Shown piece by piece: positions 21,357-32,189 of a DNA stretch of 64,000 nt (within the stretch, counting starts at the first letter, position 1; the number at the start of each line of letters is the position of its first letter). The notes under the pieces were generated by a model. The model ran no database searches, was not told where the DNA came from, and saw only the letters and a list, made by a program, of their open reading frames with translations. Source of the stretch: Flaccisagitta enflata (lineage: Eukaryota; Chaetognatha; Sagittoidea; Aphragmophora); the NCBI GenBank assembly GCA_965153355.1, contig OZ231127.1, forward strand, positions 59,582,001 to 59,646,000, given 5' to 3'. Both the position numbers and the translations under genes were made by a program.

Positions 21357-23584
21357 TCATTCTTGAGGTCTCGGAAATCGGCAAGGCCTGCTAGCTCCTT
21401 GTCCAGCAGGTATTCCTTGTACATGGCAAGCGTCTCGTCACCATCGTAGTCGCTTTCGAACTCGGATTCCAGAGCCAGTCCTTCCTCCAATGCTGCTTGC
21501 TCTGAAGGAGAGGTCTCCTGGTGATTGCTGGTGGCAGGGGCAGTTTGCTGGGTGGTTTGCTTCTGGTGAGGATCGTTGCTCCGAGGGTGGTAGCTTCTAC
21601 GTGCTCCTCGGCCACCACGACGATTTGCCAGGAAGCGTCTTAACCTGTCGCGATCTCGAGGATATTGGTCGCGATTTTGAGGGTTAGCGTAGTAGGGCGA
21701 GTTGCCTGCGTTGGTGTTGGAGGTTGCTGCGCTCAGATGGTTGGGTGTGGAGGGTGGGGTTGACTGCCTCTGCTCAAGCTTCCTGAGTTGATTCTTCACC
21801 CGAGCCAGTTCTGCCTCGTTGGTGGCGACCCTGGCCGGTACCGTGTCCTCCTGGACGGTGACACCTGCAGCCACTTCCTTCTTGCCTTTGTTCTTCTTGA
21901 AGCTTTGGAAACGAAGGCAGACCTCCATGGCTTTTTCGATGTCTTGCTGTTTTGAGGTGAGGCTCAACGTGACTTGACCTTGGTAATCCTCAGGCAAGCC
22001 GTTGAAGAATCTGAGGTAGTACTGTCCCTTCAAGGCACTAGGGCAGTCCGCCATCTCGGTTTCGAAGGTATCCACGTACCTTTTCACCTTCGCGGCGTAA
22101 GTCTGCAGGGAGACATTGTGTTCATCCCAGGTGTATGCCTTGAGGTTGTTTCTCCACTCGGTTCGCATCGTGGGGTCCTCGTACATGAGTTCGAGTTCAT
22201 TCTTGAGGAGTTCCCAGTTGGTGTTGCGGTGCTCCGCTTTTTCCCAAATGGCGTAGGCTTCCGTGTCCAGGAGTGAGGGGAGCCATTCAATGCAATAATC
22301 GTGATGGCGTCTCTTCGAATGAGGGTTGAAGTTTCGGCGGATTGAGTCCTGGTATTGCCGCACCCATACTGGGAAATCTTGCTCCTTGTTGGTGCGCGAG
22401 AACTTATCCAAGTGGAGATATTTGCTGTTCCCAGGGCGTTCTCGGCGTTCCCGATTGCGCTCATATCCGTCGCCTTCTTCCCCCGTCTCCTCGTCTGAGT
22501 CGTCATTGTCGTAGTCATCGTCCGGTTGTGGGAGACGGCGGCTGGGCGCCCTTGCGCGCCCCCGCCCTTGGCTGCGGGTTTTCCCTCTTCTGGAGTGGGT
22601 GGAAAGTTGGCTCTGGGCATCAAGAGGGGTGATCGTCTCCATGAGGGTGGGTCGGGCTGTCGCGCCAAAGGCCTGGTCCAGAGCCTGGCCAGTGATGGCG
22701 CCGGTCCCAATTTCCTGGTTGGGGGGCGTTACCTGGGCGTTCTGTCCAGCATTTTGCAGATACGCGGGATTTAATAGCGATCCTGTGTCGGAGAAGGGCA
22801 CCGAGAAGGTCGCCGGGGGTGGGGTGTTGACATGAGTGTTGACATTTTGTGCCCCTACCAGCGGGAGTTGCTCAGTGCTGAGCGCAGCCGACGGCGGTAG
22901 TTGGGCAGCCCCCGTTGCCGGAGCAGCTGGGTGGCTGGATGAGTTGGTGCCGCTTGTCCGGGTTGGTGTCGCACCACTATTAGGAGGTGCAGCCGGAGCA
23001 GGAAAGACTGGAGGTTGGATGAAAGGAGTTGGTATAGTTTGAAGGTTGGGTCTGAGAGCGGCGGCTGCTGGAGCGGTCGTCCTCAGCCCCTGAATTGGTA
23101 GCGGAGGTGGTGGGTGTTGTACTTGGAAACGGGTGAGAGCTGCCCGGAGATCTTCCATCTGTTTTTGTTGGTCGTCCAAGGCTTGCCGCAACTGGGCCTC
23201 CCTGGCGTTAGAGGCGATCTCTCGTTGTAACCGGGCTTCCCTCTCCTTTTTATTATCGGCAGCCATCTGCTGGAGCAATGTCATGAGATCGGTGGTGGTT
23301 GGCGCAGCGCCTGCGCCTTCGTCGGCGTCGGGAGGTGGCATGGTGGGTCGAACCCAGGCGGTGGTGTGGGAGTGCTCTTCAGCGATGATCTCTTCGCTTG
23401 TTTGACTCCCCCCAAGGCCTAGTCGTCTTGGACGCGCTGTCGCAACCACGGGCTCCCTGAGTCCTTCACCAGTGGGCCCCAAGCCAGTGCCGGGGGTCCA
23501 ACCGAGATTCCGTAGGAGTCTATTCCCAATATTATCGCCGTCGAGCGGAGGAGCGTCGGCCCCGACAACGCCGAGAAAATACAC
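21341..23584 (-). CDS. Gag with N-terminal G-patch domain
   Basis: 747 codons counted from a GTG at 23584. The frame has no ATG between an upstream stop (about 23677) and this point, so splicing or non-AUG initiation is needed to include the start; the first ATG would begin MPPPDADEG and lose the domain below. Residues about 15-60 form a G-patch: IGNRLLRNLGW, GTGLG, PVVATARPRRLGLGG. G-patches bind nucleic acid or DEAH helicases and occur in some betaretrovirus proteases. Next come a Gln/Arg coiled segment, a Pro-rich linker and a capsid-like retrotransposon gag domain (about 390-570: FPVWVRQYQDSI, TWDEHNVSLQTYAAKVKRYV, FFNGLPEDY). The basic tail NRRGGRGARR replaces the usual CCHC zinc knuckle, which is absent. 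It would form the particle and bind the RNA. Confidence 0.88.
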   Translation of the reverse strand: MYFLGVVGADAPPLDGDNIGNRLLRNLGWTPGTGLGPTGEGLREPVVATARPRRLGLGGSQTSEEIIAEEHSHTTAWVRPTMPPPDADEGAGAAPTTTDLMTLLQQMAADNKKEREARLQREIASNAREAQLRQALDDQQKQMEDLRAALTRFQVQHPPPPLPIQGLRTTAPAAAALRPNLQTIPTPFIQPPVFPAPAAPPNSGATPTRTSGTNSSSHPAAPATGAAQLPPSAALSTEQLPLVGAQNVNTHVNTPPPATFSVPFSDTGSLLNPAYLQNAGQNAQVTPPNQEIGTGAITGQALDQAFGATARPTLMETITPLDAQSQLSTHSRRGKTRSQGRGRARAPSRRLPQPDDDYDNDDSDEETGEEGDGYERNRERRERPGNSKYLHLDKFSRTNKEQDFPVWVRQYQDSIRRNFNPHSKRRHHDYCIEWLPSLLDTEAYAIWEKAEHRNTNWELLKNELELMYEDPTMRTEWRNNLKAYTWDEHNVSLQTYAAKVKRYVDTFETEMADCPSALKGQYYLRFFNGLPEDYQGQVTLSLTSKQQDIEKAMEVCLRFQSFKKNKGKKEVAAGVTVQEDTVPARVATNEAELARVKNQLRKLEQRQSTPPSTPNHLSAATSNTNAGNSPYYANPQNRDQYPRDRDRLRRFLANRRGGRGARRSYHPRSNDPHQKQTTQQTAPATSNHQETSPSEQAALEEGLALESEFESDYDGDETLAMYKEYLLDKELAGLADFRDLKNEIAEN

Positions 23585-24869
23585 CTCTTCGGCAGACGAA
23601 CGTTGGTGGTGAAGAATGTGGGATTTTATTATTTGGAGAATCTGGGCATGGTTGTTCAGTGGATTTGATCTTCGCTAGGCACACGAGTCCGTCGTAAATG
23701 TGGGCAGAGTAAAATAACACAAAGACAAAGTAACATAGGTAAAAACAGATAAAAATGGAATGCTATGTCTGGGGGCTGGTGTCTGGCCACCAGTTGGCAA
23801 CTTATGAGGTTTTTGTCTGGCGAGCGGTATTCCAGCAACGCCAAACGGGGGTGCGTATTCCAGCAGCACGTGAACTGAAGGCGCGGATTCCAGCTGCTCT
23901 TGGGACTACAACGCGGTCTTTTCCAGCTGCTTGCGGCATCGAGACGCGGAATTCCAGCTGCTCCCGGACTCACAACGCGGTCCCACAAAGTATTCCTCCG
24001 TGGCGTTCCAGCTGCTTGTAGTCGAAAGACGCGGTCACGCTGCACTTCTGAAAACGTCGCGGATGCTAAGATAGAAGTCGATGATGCTTGTGATGACGGC
24101 GAAGCCAAAGTCTTTTACTTATCGGTAAGGAAAGTGTTTGAATTTAATGTTTCTGTAAGTTTTACCATGAAAGAAAAGTGCACAGCCGGTTCTTTTAAAA
24201 GTTATATACAGTTCCGCGTTCCTACACTATATACACAAGATGATTGAACAGAAGTACCACCCGAGCCAGAGTCATGGACAAAGAAGTCGAGGAGGTAGAG
24301 ATGTAAGCGCAGAAAAGAGATGAAGAGGAACCTCGTCGCTTACTACGGCACCTTTGCCGGGCGTGGACAGAACCGACGGATCCCGTTAAGACCCTTGTGG
24401 CCAAGGATCACCCGCCGTAACCCGTATTGCGAAGGGGGGGGTTGCTGTAGACGGCGAAGAGTTGGTCTGGTACCGGTGAAATAGGATTCTCCTGTGGTAT
24501 CGACGGGATTGCCATCAGTTGAAAACTTGCCCTGTTTCGTTTGCCACGGTAGACGAAGGCTACCCCCGAAAACAGCCGCTACGACGTACGATCCGACGTA
24601 CGATCCGGAGCCCCCGCAAGCTGTAACTCCCAACGCTCCCAGCGCTATCGTGGACGTGTCCGGCGATAGGGTTTCCCCTACCCGGGGGGTGCACAACTAG
24701 GCTCGTCGGGCAGACCTGGGGTATCGACACTTTAGCGTACGAAGATGATGAGTGATCAGATGCAAAGCGGATCGTGGAGTTGTCAATGGATGAGTAGGGA
24801 GTCGAGACTCGGATGGTTATGTCTGGGAAGGAACGGACGCGGATTCTACCCAAGTGCGATATGCCCTTG
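23585..24869 (-). other. Retrotransposon leader with tandem repeat
   Basis: About 1.3 kb between PBS and gag. The part at about 23828-24040 contains repeated 'ttccagctgct' and 'gacgcggt' words at 40-50-bp spacing. A minus-strand frame at 24343-24696 (117 codons with ATG) matches nothing I know and may be chance. Confidence 0.6.
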
Positions 24870-24887
24870 AGTTTAGGCCGAGCACCA
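24870..24887 (-). promoter_or_regulatory. Primer-binding site
   Basis: On the minus strand TGGTGCTCGGCCTAAACT begins two bases after the 5' LTR. The leading TGG pairs with a tRNA CCA end. I cannot name the tRNA. Confidence 0.7.
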
Positions 24888-24889
24888 TC

Positions 24890-25223
24890 TGTTAGGAGCG
24901 TACCATGGGTACCGTGACGGACGTGGAGAGGAATGGACGACAGTCTGTATCATGTATGTATCTCATCTGGATGTAAGAGGAACCAATGAATGTATAGACG
25001 TACGGAGGAATGACGAGAGAACGACGTATGAACGCGGTAGGAATGAATCAAGAGTAGAGAATATATATATGACAGAAGAACCGGCTATGCCCTTGGCACT
25101 GAACATAAAGAAAGACAAAATGCATAGAACGAATGTATAACATGATCATAGGCCGTAACAAATCAGTCGATAAATCGGTCAATCAACGGAGTTCTCAAAG
25201 AGTCAATGGGCGAGACCCTAACA
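24890..25223 (-). repeat. 5' LTR of the Ty3/gypsy element
   Basis: 334 bp, TGTTAG to CTAACA, with no difference from 8808-9141 found by eye. It is followed by the right copy of the target duplication, GAAC, at 25224-25227. Confidence 0.95.
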
Positions 25224-25227
25224 GAAC
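25224..25227. other. Target-site duplication GAAC, right copy
   Basis: Matches 8804-8807. Sequence to the right is the original continuation of the receptor gene: one codon and a half later the frame gives Phe, Lys and a TAA stop at 25234-25236. Confidence 0.85.
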
Positions 25228-25670
25228 ATTCAAATAACTTTCTTTACACCAAGTGGCATAAAATAGCCAGTAGTTGTACAAGCAGCGGCGAGTAAGAGCC
25301 AGAATCATTAGTGCTGCAAGCCCCTATCTGTGTTCCAACAAATTTTGGCTCGCAACAAAAGCTGATCAGTAAAACTTTCCTATATCTCTGCCTAACAGTG
25401 ATTCCTTTACATTTCTTTCCTATTCGTATTGAGTTTTGTGTACCAATACTATGGACTGCCGCTGTCGTCACGGCAGTCCCGTCCTATACCATGCGTATAA
25501 AAAAAAACGCAACTTTCTTTTCATTGATAAAATGGATACAAAAATTGATTAAAAGTAATTTTGGAGATTTTTGAAAAATCTTTAATCTAAACCAATCCTA
25601 GGTCTTTATCTCAAACGGTTTAGGAGCTAGAGCCTTCTAAGGAGAAGCTCTATTTTGCTAAAATGCACTT
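25228..25670 (+). other. Original 3' end and 3' UTR of the receptor gene (inferred)
   Basis: AT-rich flanking DNA downstream of the insertion. It should contain the former stop codon and 3' UTR. I see no canonical AATAAA nearby. Confidence 0.4.
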
Positions 25671-25876
25671 TTTAGTCGCGTGCTACGCGACTCTACACCC
25701 CGCTTTGTCCGTCCGTCCGTCCGTCGGTCCGTCGGTCCGTCCGTCCGTCACACTTTACTTTTTCGGCGTTTATGGGGTTTTTGGCTATACCGTTCCTGCC
25801 CAAATACTCCACTAACCTCAAATATGGCCCCTGCCCACCCTCACGCGACTGGGGTAGCCGTGTATCCGGCCTTGTT
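25671..25876 (+). repeat. Hairpin-family repeat copy
   Basis: AGTCGCGTGCTACGCGACT hairpin, then GTCC repeats, 'cacactttacttttt', 'tatggcccctgcccacc', the internal word CACGCGACT and the end 'gtgtatccggccttgtt'. Confidence 0.85.
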
Positions 25877-25907
25877 ATATAGGGATTGTGATAATGAAAA
25901 GCCAAGG

Positions 25908-26296
25908 TTTTTAGTCGCGTGCACGCGACTCTTTAACCTGCTTTGTTGGTCCGTCCGTCCGTCGGTCCATCCGTCTGTCGGTCTGTCCGTCCGTCCGTCG
26001 GTCCGTCCGTCACACTTTACTTTTTTGTACTATAACGTCAACTCTTAGGTCATTTTAAGTCATTTTAAGTCATTTATAGTTATTCTAAGTCATTTTGAGT
26101 CAGTCTAAGTCATTTTAAGTCATTTTAAGACATTTTAAGTTATTTTAAGTTTTTTTTGTTTTTTTGTTTTTTTAGTCATTTTAAGTCAATTTTGGTCATT
26201 TTAGGTCATTCTCAGTCATTGAAAGTCATTCTCAGTCATTCCAAGTCACTCTTTGTCTGTAAGTCTCGCACGCGACTTATAGGTGTTGGCCTTGTT
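25908..26296 (+). repeat. Hairpin-family repeat copy with AAGTCAT array
   Basis: Hairpin AGTCGCGTGCACGCGACT, GTCC/GTCG repeats, then about 15 units of 'aagtcatttt' and the end 'gcacgcgacttataggtg' with 'ttggccttgtt'. Only the ends are shared with its left neighbour, so cores are exchangeable. Confidence 0.85.
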
Positions 26297-26696
26297 ATTC
26301 AAACTAATGCCATTTCCAAACGAAAAAAGATAGAAATACCAGATTGAAACCATATGAAAGTATTTTCAAAGGGCTTTCCAATAGTTTAAAATACCATTAG
26401 ATTTTATTGAAGTTTGTTGCTACAATAAACCATTCAAAAGTGCGTCTTTTTTATTGATACGCGTGGTACGCCGCTGATCTATGTTGTAAATCGCGCTGAC
26501 CGCCGCGCCAGTTATGTCTTTTTTCTTTTTGCGCAGACATCAGCTAAACCGAGGCATTCAAAAAGTTATTCATCATGATTTGTGCGTAAAAAGGCAGAAT
26601 GAATTGTTTGTTTTTTTTCTTCTGGTAAGGTGAATGTGACTGATGACATTCTATAAAATTGTATTTTTTTGCTTTTTCTGTTGTTTCTCTGTTTTT

Positions 26697-26948
26697 TTTA
26701 GTCGCGTGCTACGCGACTCTATAAGCCACTATGTCCGTCGGTCCGTCGGTCCGTCGGTCGGTCCGTCACAAAGTTGTTTTTAAGGCTTTTTATCACTTTT
26801 TTTGATGGCTCTGAATGGCAGAGAAGAAACTTGGAGGAGAAAAAAGCCCTTTAAAAAGTGCTTTTGAAAAAAATTTTTGTTCGTCTGTCTGCCTGACATT
26901 TTTTGAAAGTGCCGACACACGCGACTTAGGTCTAATGACCATGTTTTT
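26697..26948 (+). repeat. Hairpin-family repeat copy
   Basis: Hairpin AGTCGCGTGCTACGCGACT, GTCG/GTCC repeats, a different core, and an end with 'acacgcgacttagg' and 'accatgttt'. Confidence 0.8.
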
Positions 26949-29070
26949 TTTCTTCAAATCAATCTTAATTCTTTCAACGCTCAATATCAAATGACGTGCT
27001 AAGAATATACTATCTTGGAAAAAAAAATCGTTCACCTAATGTTATAAGTGTATCTATATACGAGTAAAATGAATATTATTCAATTTCAAATCATTTGATA
27101 TTTGAATCAACTTTTTTAGAGTGGATGATGGTCTGTTTTTGTCCAGAGAGCGATTTCAGATCTTCTTGAGGTAATCTGGAGTAATGGTGTTCAAGATTTT
27201 TGAAGCAATGAGAAACTTCTCTATTTTTTTATTTTCAACTAACCATAATTTTTTAACGGCTGAACCAATCTTGTTGCGACAAAGAAAGAAAAGATGCGTC
27301 TTGAAAAATTCTACATTTTGGTCACCAATTTTTTGTTAATTCAAGAAACAAACAAATTATGGCAGTTTGAATGTAAAGATCGCCTGACAAGAAAATCCAA
27401 TTATGAAACATTCAGAAGGAAGAATTTCATTCAAATTGAGATAACTTCTAAACCCATTGAGATAGCAAGATGCGGTTTACGTAGATGGCTTGCAAATTCG
27501 ATGGGGGTTCATTTATCTCATCATTTTTTTTAAGATATCTATAGTTTTTTAGGAGATATACAGTTCAATGTTATGAACGATTTTTTTTTCCAAGATAGTA
27601 ACGATTACTGCACATGCCGGGGAGGTCGGGTATGCCATCATTTTGTGAACAGTAGTGCCTTTCGAGAAACTACATGGTGCCCACGCGACGCTTTTTTTCT
27701 TTTACATAACTAGTAGGAATCGTTTTATTGTCCTGTGGAAGGTCACGGGTACAGTGAAGTAATGCTGGAAACATGGCAGAGACGGGCACAGCATGGGAAG
27801 TGAGAACTGATGTATTTGTTGTTATGACAAGTGGAGCAATAACCCTCACTATACCCACACTAAAACAAATCGAAGAGGGACTTGTGAATCCTCACTGATT
27901 CGTTAATACGCGCGCTAGTTTTCCATTAAACCTAATCTGAAAAACATTCTTTCTCAATATAAAAAATATAACACTCAGATTAATGAAATTACTAGCTAAC
28001 TGACATCCATCTAATCGGATGAAAACGAAAAGCTATGATTATTGTCATTTATTTTTTGGCGTCTTACTCGTTATGTTTCAGATTTAGTTGTAAATTTTAG
28101 AGAATTCCATTTAGTACAGATGAGTCATCCCTCTGATTTGGAAAAAAGTTGAAGAATACCTTCGGCTTTTTGAGACCTGCGGAGGAAATTGGTTTTCCCT
28201 TTTTCTTGTGAGTCTTTTGAGAAAGTTGATGCTTTTTTCGGGCCGAACGAGCCTATGGATGAAATTAAAAGCTAAGAAAGAGCTAATTCTCCTCTTTCAG
28301 ATGACGCTAAGCAGAATTCTGTGTGATTGATAGTTTTGGAGCTATGATTTTTTGATTCCTTTTTTTTTTCCGCATTTTTTGCATTTTTCCCAAAAACGAG
28401 AAATTGAGTTAGTTGAAGTCTAATAAAACTTTGAAATGTTCCAGGTGATAATTATGCATCCTGGCAGCACAGTCTCTCTCTCATTTCAACTCCAGACTCT
28501 ATGAGAGGCTTCGTCCATCAGTCAATCCATCAGTCTCTTGGTCCGTTTGTCCGTCTGAGTGGAAAAGTGGGAAAACAAAGGGTCTAGATGCTTGTGTGTG
28601 TGAGGTTGGGGTGTGAATGGGGGTTGGATGCCCCTGTCCACCTGTCCAAAACTCTTGTTTTTTCTCTCAGCATTTACGACTTTTTTCCTACGGCGATTAG
28701 CCGCCTTTATTGGTAATGATAATTGCTCACTGATCGGCTTGTTACTGTTCATTGTTGTACAATTGGTCATAATACTGTTACCCATCAATTGAACCCATTT
28801 TCTTTTGCACAAATAAACATTCTCACTGTGATGTTGTTGTTTTATTATGATATGAATAGGTATTTTTAAAGTTTTGAAAGCTTGGATTTTAACCGTAGGA
28901 GGAGATATGAGTCTCTATGCTGAGTTTGGAATCTACATAGACAACCTGAGGACAACCTGAAGATGAGAGCCACAAGACTGAGATATGAGCCCCAAAGCTG
29001 AGACTTAAGCCCCAAGCCCATGCGGATCAATAAAAAATCATAAAGATTTTAAATGACTAATTTGGCTTTG
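26949..29070. other. Unassigned AT-rich interval
   Basis: No gene recognised; the longest frames are 60-96 codons without known motifs. Near 27240 and in 25560-25640 there are phrases also present near 31860-31945, suggesting diverged repeats. The motif at 28675-28718 resembles 4871-4912. Confidence 0.45.
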
Positions 29071-29079
29071 TTGTTACAA

Positions 29080-29585
29080 AGAAAACTAGTCATCCAAGGA
29101 TCGCACATGGTCAGTGGTACCCGATGCCCTGCTGGGAATGATCCAGTGATGAAGTGGAGTGAGAGCAGGGCAGCGGCTCCAAAGGGCCGATGTCCTGTAG
29201 AACACAGGGGGGAATTTCCAGACATCCTGAGGGGGCATATTTCAGGCCTTAGATGACTAATTTAGGCCACTGAAGGCATATTTGTAGGCTGGAGGGCAGA
29301 AATAATGTTTGGAAAGCAGATTTGAGGTTTTTAAGGCAAATTTGAGCCACGGTGGGCTGGTTTGATGCTTTAGAGGCTAATTGAAGGTCTGGAGGGCAGA
29401 ATTGAGATCTGGAGGTCAGATTTGAGGCCTCGAAGGCTAAATTGAGGGCTGGGGGGGGCAAATTTGAGGTTTTGATGGTCAACGGGGGGGGGGACGGAGA
29501 GACGGACGGAAGGACGGACGGATGTCTGGAAATTCCCCCCTCTGTTCAACAGGACATCGGCCCTTTGGGGCCGCTGCCCAAAAAG
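29080..29585. repeat. Foldback repeat with minisatellite core
   Basis: Inverted arms of about 57 bp (29168-29224 against 29521-29582: 'gcagcggcyccaaagggcc', 'gatgtcctgt' and so on) enclose about 12 units of a 22-26-bp repeat (GGAGGGCAGAATTGAG-like). Outside the left arm lies 'catggtcagtggtacccg', the end shared with the repeat in pol. Related to 38585-38870. Confidence 0.75.
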
Positions 29586-29868
29586 CATGTATGCGTCATC
29601 GGCCCGGCCTGCGTAGGATGAGGGATGACAAAATCTCACCGTGGATGTGTTTCTATACTCTAAGACTCAAAGACTGCCAGAAAGAAACAAACACGATTCT
29701 ATTTCTAACATATTTTTTGCGTATCGCGATTTTACTTCTCTCATCCTGAAAAAAAATTGAGGCACAAGGTACATTCGAATCCACTCAGTGCTAAACTCAC
29801 TAAACTCTGTCCAACATATTTATTTTTCTTTGATGTGGATTTGTCTTAAAATCTCAAAACAAGTGACG

Positions 29869-30600
29869 CGGGGTCACAATATCACTGCGGAAGGGTGGGC
29901 AGGGGCATCCAACCCCCATTCACACCCAAACCCACTCCCAACACTCAAACATATTTTTCAGTGAGGGTATAGACTATAGTGAGGGATATTGTTCCACCTG
30001 TCATACACTTTTTTTTTTTATAAGAGACAAGATTTTTTAACTCAGCCTGGATGTTCTTAAATTTTTGGCTGTTTTGAGGCTCAAATTCTCTTAATTTGTT
30101 CTTATTTTTTCGACGTGTGAAATATGGAAAATAATGTAAAAATACACTATTTATATGGAAAACAATGTATAAGTATGCTATTTCGTAGTGTTCTATGTAT
30201 CTTGAAATGAAAACTTGTTAGTTACTATAAAACTTGAAATATCTTGTTCAATGTGACAAACAAAACCAAAAAAGAAAAACTTTTTCTTAAAAATTAACAA
30301 ATTTTTGAAAAAAAGTTTTAGGATTGTCATATGTTTTATCAAGAGACTCAAAAAAAAATTTTCTAAAAAATTTCCAAAAGTGGATCTCAGCCTGGGCATT
30401 CTCTTATTTTGTTTTTAAAATTTCGGCAAATCTCAGCCTCATGTCTCTTATAAACTGGTCTCTTATAAAATAAAAAAAGTGTACACAAAAAGTACCTAAA
30501 ACGCTCGTTTCCCCACTTTTCAACTCAATGACCGCTTCCAACGGACAGACTGACGGATGGACAAAGCCTCACAAAGAGTTGCCTGTCCGCAACTAAAAAT
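29869..30600 (-). repeat. Hairpin-family repeat copy (GTTGC subfamily, expanded core)
   Basis: Starts 'acaagtgacgcggggtcac' with 'ggtgggcaggggcatcc' and ends with the hairpin AGTTGCCTGTCCGCAACT (about 30577-30594) followed by AAAA. The middle is AT-rich unrelated sequence, probably an insertion. Confidence 0.6.
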
Positions 30601-31020
30601 TGGCTTCGGTGTAGGAACCGGCCGGATATACCCAAGCACATATTTTAGGATTTTTTCATGCGACACTATCCCGACATTTTAATGATTACAGCTAACTCTG
30701 ACCATGGATGTAGGGGAGCTCTGAAGTTTGCCACGTCCACATAGCATTTCAAGACCGAGGCATGATCAAAACTGACTTATGTAGAAAGTTAATTTTTTAC
30801 TTATTGCATCATTTTGTATGGGCATGATCTTCCATCCAAGGGCATTTTTGTTACATTTCAAACCAACTTAGTTAAATTTTTCTCTTCCTAGGCGGTTTTT
30901 CAACAAAATCTTTAATTTTTTAACCATGAATCACCACTAATTTAAGACCAACTTGCTTTACAAGACCAACTTGTTTTTCAAGACCGACTTTTACCACGTC
31001 CATGACTCTGACCCTATCCT
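30601..31020. other. Unassigned interval
   Basis: AT-rich, no frame of note. 'caagaccgac' and 'accaactt' words repeat around 30740-30990. Confidence 0.4.
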
Positions 31021-31021
31021 T

Positions 31022-31275
31022 AAAATGACTAAAAATGACTTTAATGACCATATTGACCTTATTGACTTTAATGACTTAATATAACTTAATATGACTTAAA
31101 ATGACTTAGAATGACTTAATATGACTTAAAACGGCTTAGAATGACTTATAATGGCATTTGGGAAGGAGCTGTGAGCCCAAAAAGCTTAAAAACGCCGAAA
31201 AAGAAAAAAGGGGACCGACCAACCAACCGACCAACCGACCAACCGACAAAGCGGGGTGTAGCACGCGACTAAAAA
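31022..31275 (-). repeat. Hairpin-family repeat copy with AAGTCAT array, truncated
   Basis: Reverse-orientation copy of the type at 131-440: 'aatgacttaa' units, the segment 'atggcatttgggaaggagct', a GACC repeat and the end 'gcacgcgactaaaaa'. One half of the hairpin is lost. Confidence 0.75.
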
Positions 31276-31590
31276 TGAGGAGGGCTTCAACTGGAGTGGG
31301 GGCGATGAATATAACAAATGCGGTATATCTTGTTACTTGTAGAGTTGTAGTTGTTATCTTTTGTTTAACTTTATGTTGCTAGTTGTATGAGCTTGAGAAA
31401 ATGAAATGATAGTTCGCGTTGCATTATTGTGTTAGGGTGTCTAAACAAATGAACAAACTGTTTTGACTACACATTTTCGGGCAGGGATCCAGGATGAAAA
31501 TATCTCAATTTCATGGGTTTAGAATAAAAAAAAAGACACCACTCTCAATTTTTTGCACAAGGTACCTAAAAAGGCTATAGAATCAGAATA

Positions 31591-32189
31591 ACAGTGGCAA
31601 AATAAAAAAAGAGACAAAATGTTTTTCAATGTTTCACATTCATCAAATGAGAAAAACATAGCAAAACCTATGACCATTTGAAAGCTCTTCGAAAGATCTT
31701 CAAAATGAGACCATGCTGGTTGTCATAGCTTTATTTCTTTAGAAATGACATAAGAATAAAGAGTAGATGATCAAAAGTGAAAAAGTCACATTGAAAAAGC
31801 TGCAACTTTTTGTTAGTTAATAAAAAACATGAAAAAAAAATTTATTTGAACTTTTTTTTCCAAGGTTGTTTCAAAGATTTTTGAATTTTCTTTCATTTAA
31901 GACCAATCCCAGATTTGTAACTCAAACCGTTTAAGAGTTACAGCTTGTCAAAATGAACTACTTCTTTTCAAAACCTTTTAAATTCAGTTGAATCCCAAAA
32001 TTAAATATGGTAATGTTTTTATTCATTCTTGTGCCATTTCTAAACAAATAAAGCTAGAATAACCAGCAACGTCTCATTTGAAAGATCTTTCGCAGAGCTT
32101 TCAAACGGTCACTGAATTTTTATAATTTAAATCTTCAGTTCAGCAAAAATCAGCTAAACAAGCTGTCTCTTTTTTTATTTTGCCACTGT
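31591..32189. mobile_element. Miniature inverted-repeat element, TA target, 599 bp
   Basis: Terminal inverted repeat ACAGTGGCAAAATAAAAAAA (about 26 bp in all), flanked by TA at 31589-31590 and 32190-32191. The uninterrupted form of the site is visible in the other arm near 35620. Tc1/mariner-type by TA target; no transposase. Confidence 0.85.

Larger units (their letters stand above)
8808..25223 (-). mobile_element. Complete 16.4-kb Ty3/gypsy LTR retrotransposon with accessory ORFs
   Basis: Bounded by two 334-bp LTRs that I read as identical, each starting TGTTAG and ending CTAACA, and by the 4-bp duplication GAAC. In sense (minus) orientation: 5' LTR, PBS, 1.3-kb leader, gag with G-patch, protease-RT-RNase H, an inserted repeat, integrase with HHCC, DDE and GPY-type tail, a FLYWCH-finger ORF, about 2.3 kb of non-coding repeat DNA, an exonuclease ORF, PPT, 3' LTR. 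RT-RNase H-integrase order is that of Ty3/gypsy. At 16.4 kb it is roughly three times the usual 5-6 kb length. No envelope glycoprotein with signal and membrane segments is seen. Identical LTRs imply a recent insertion, although pol is now interrupted. Confidence 0.95.
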
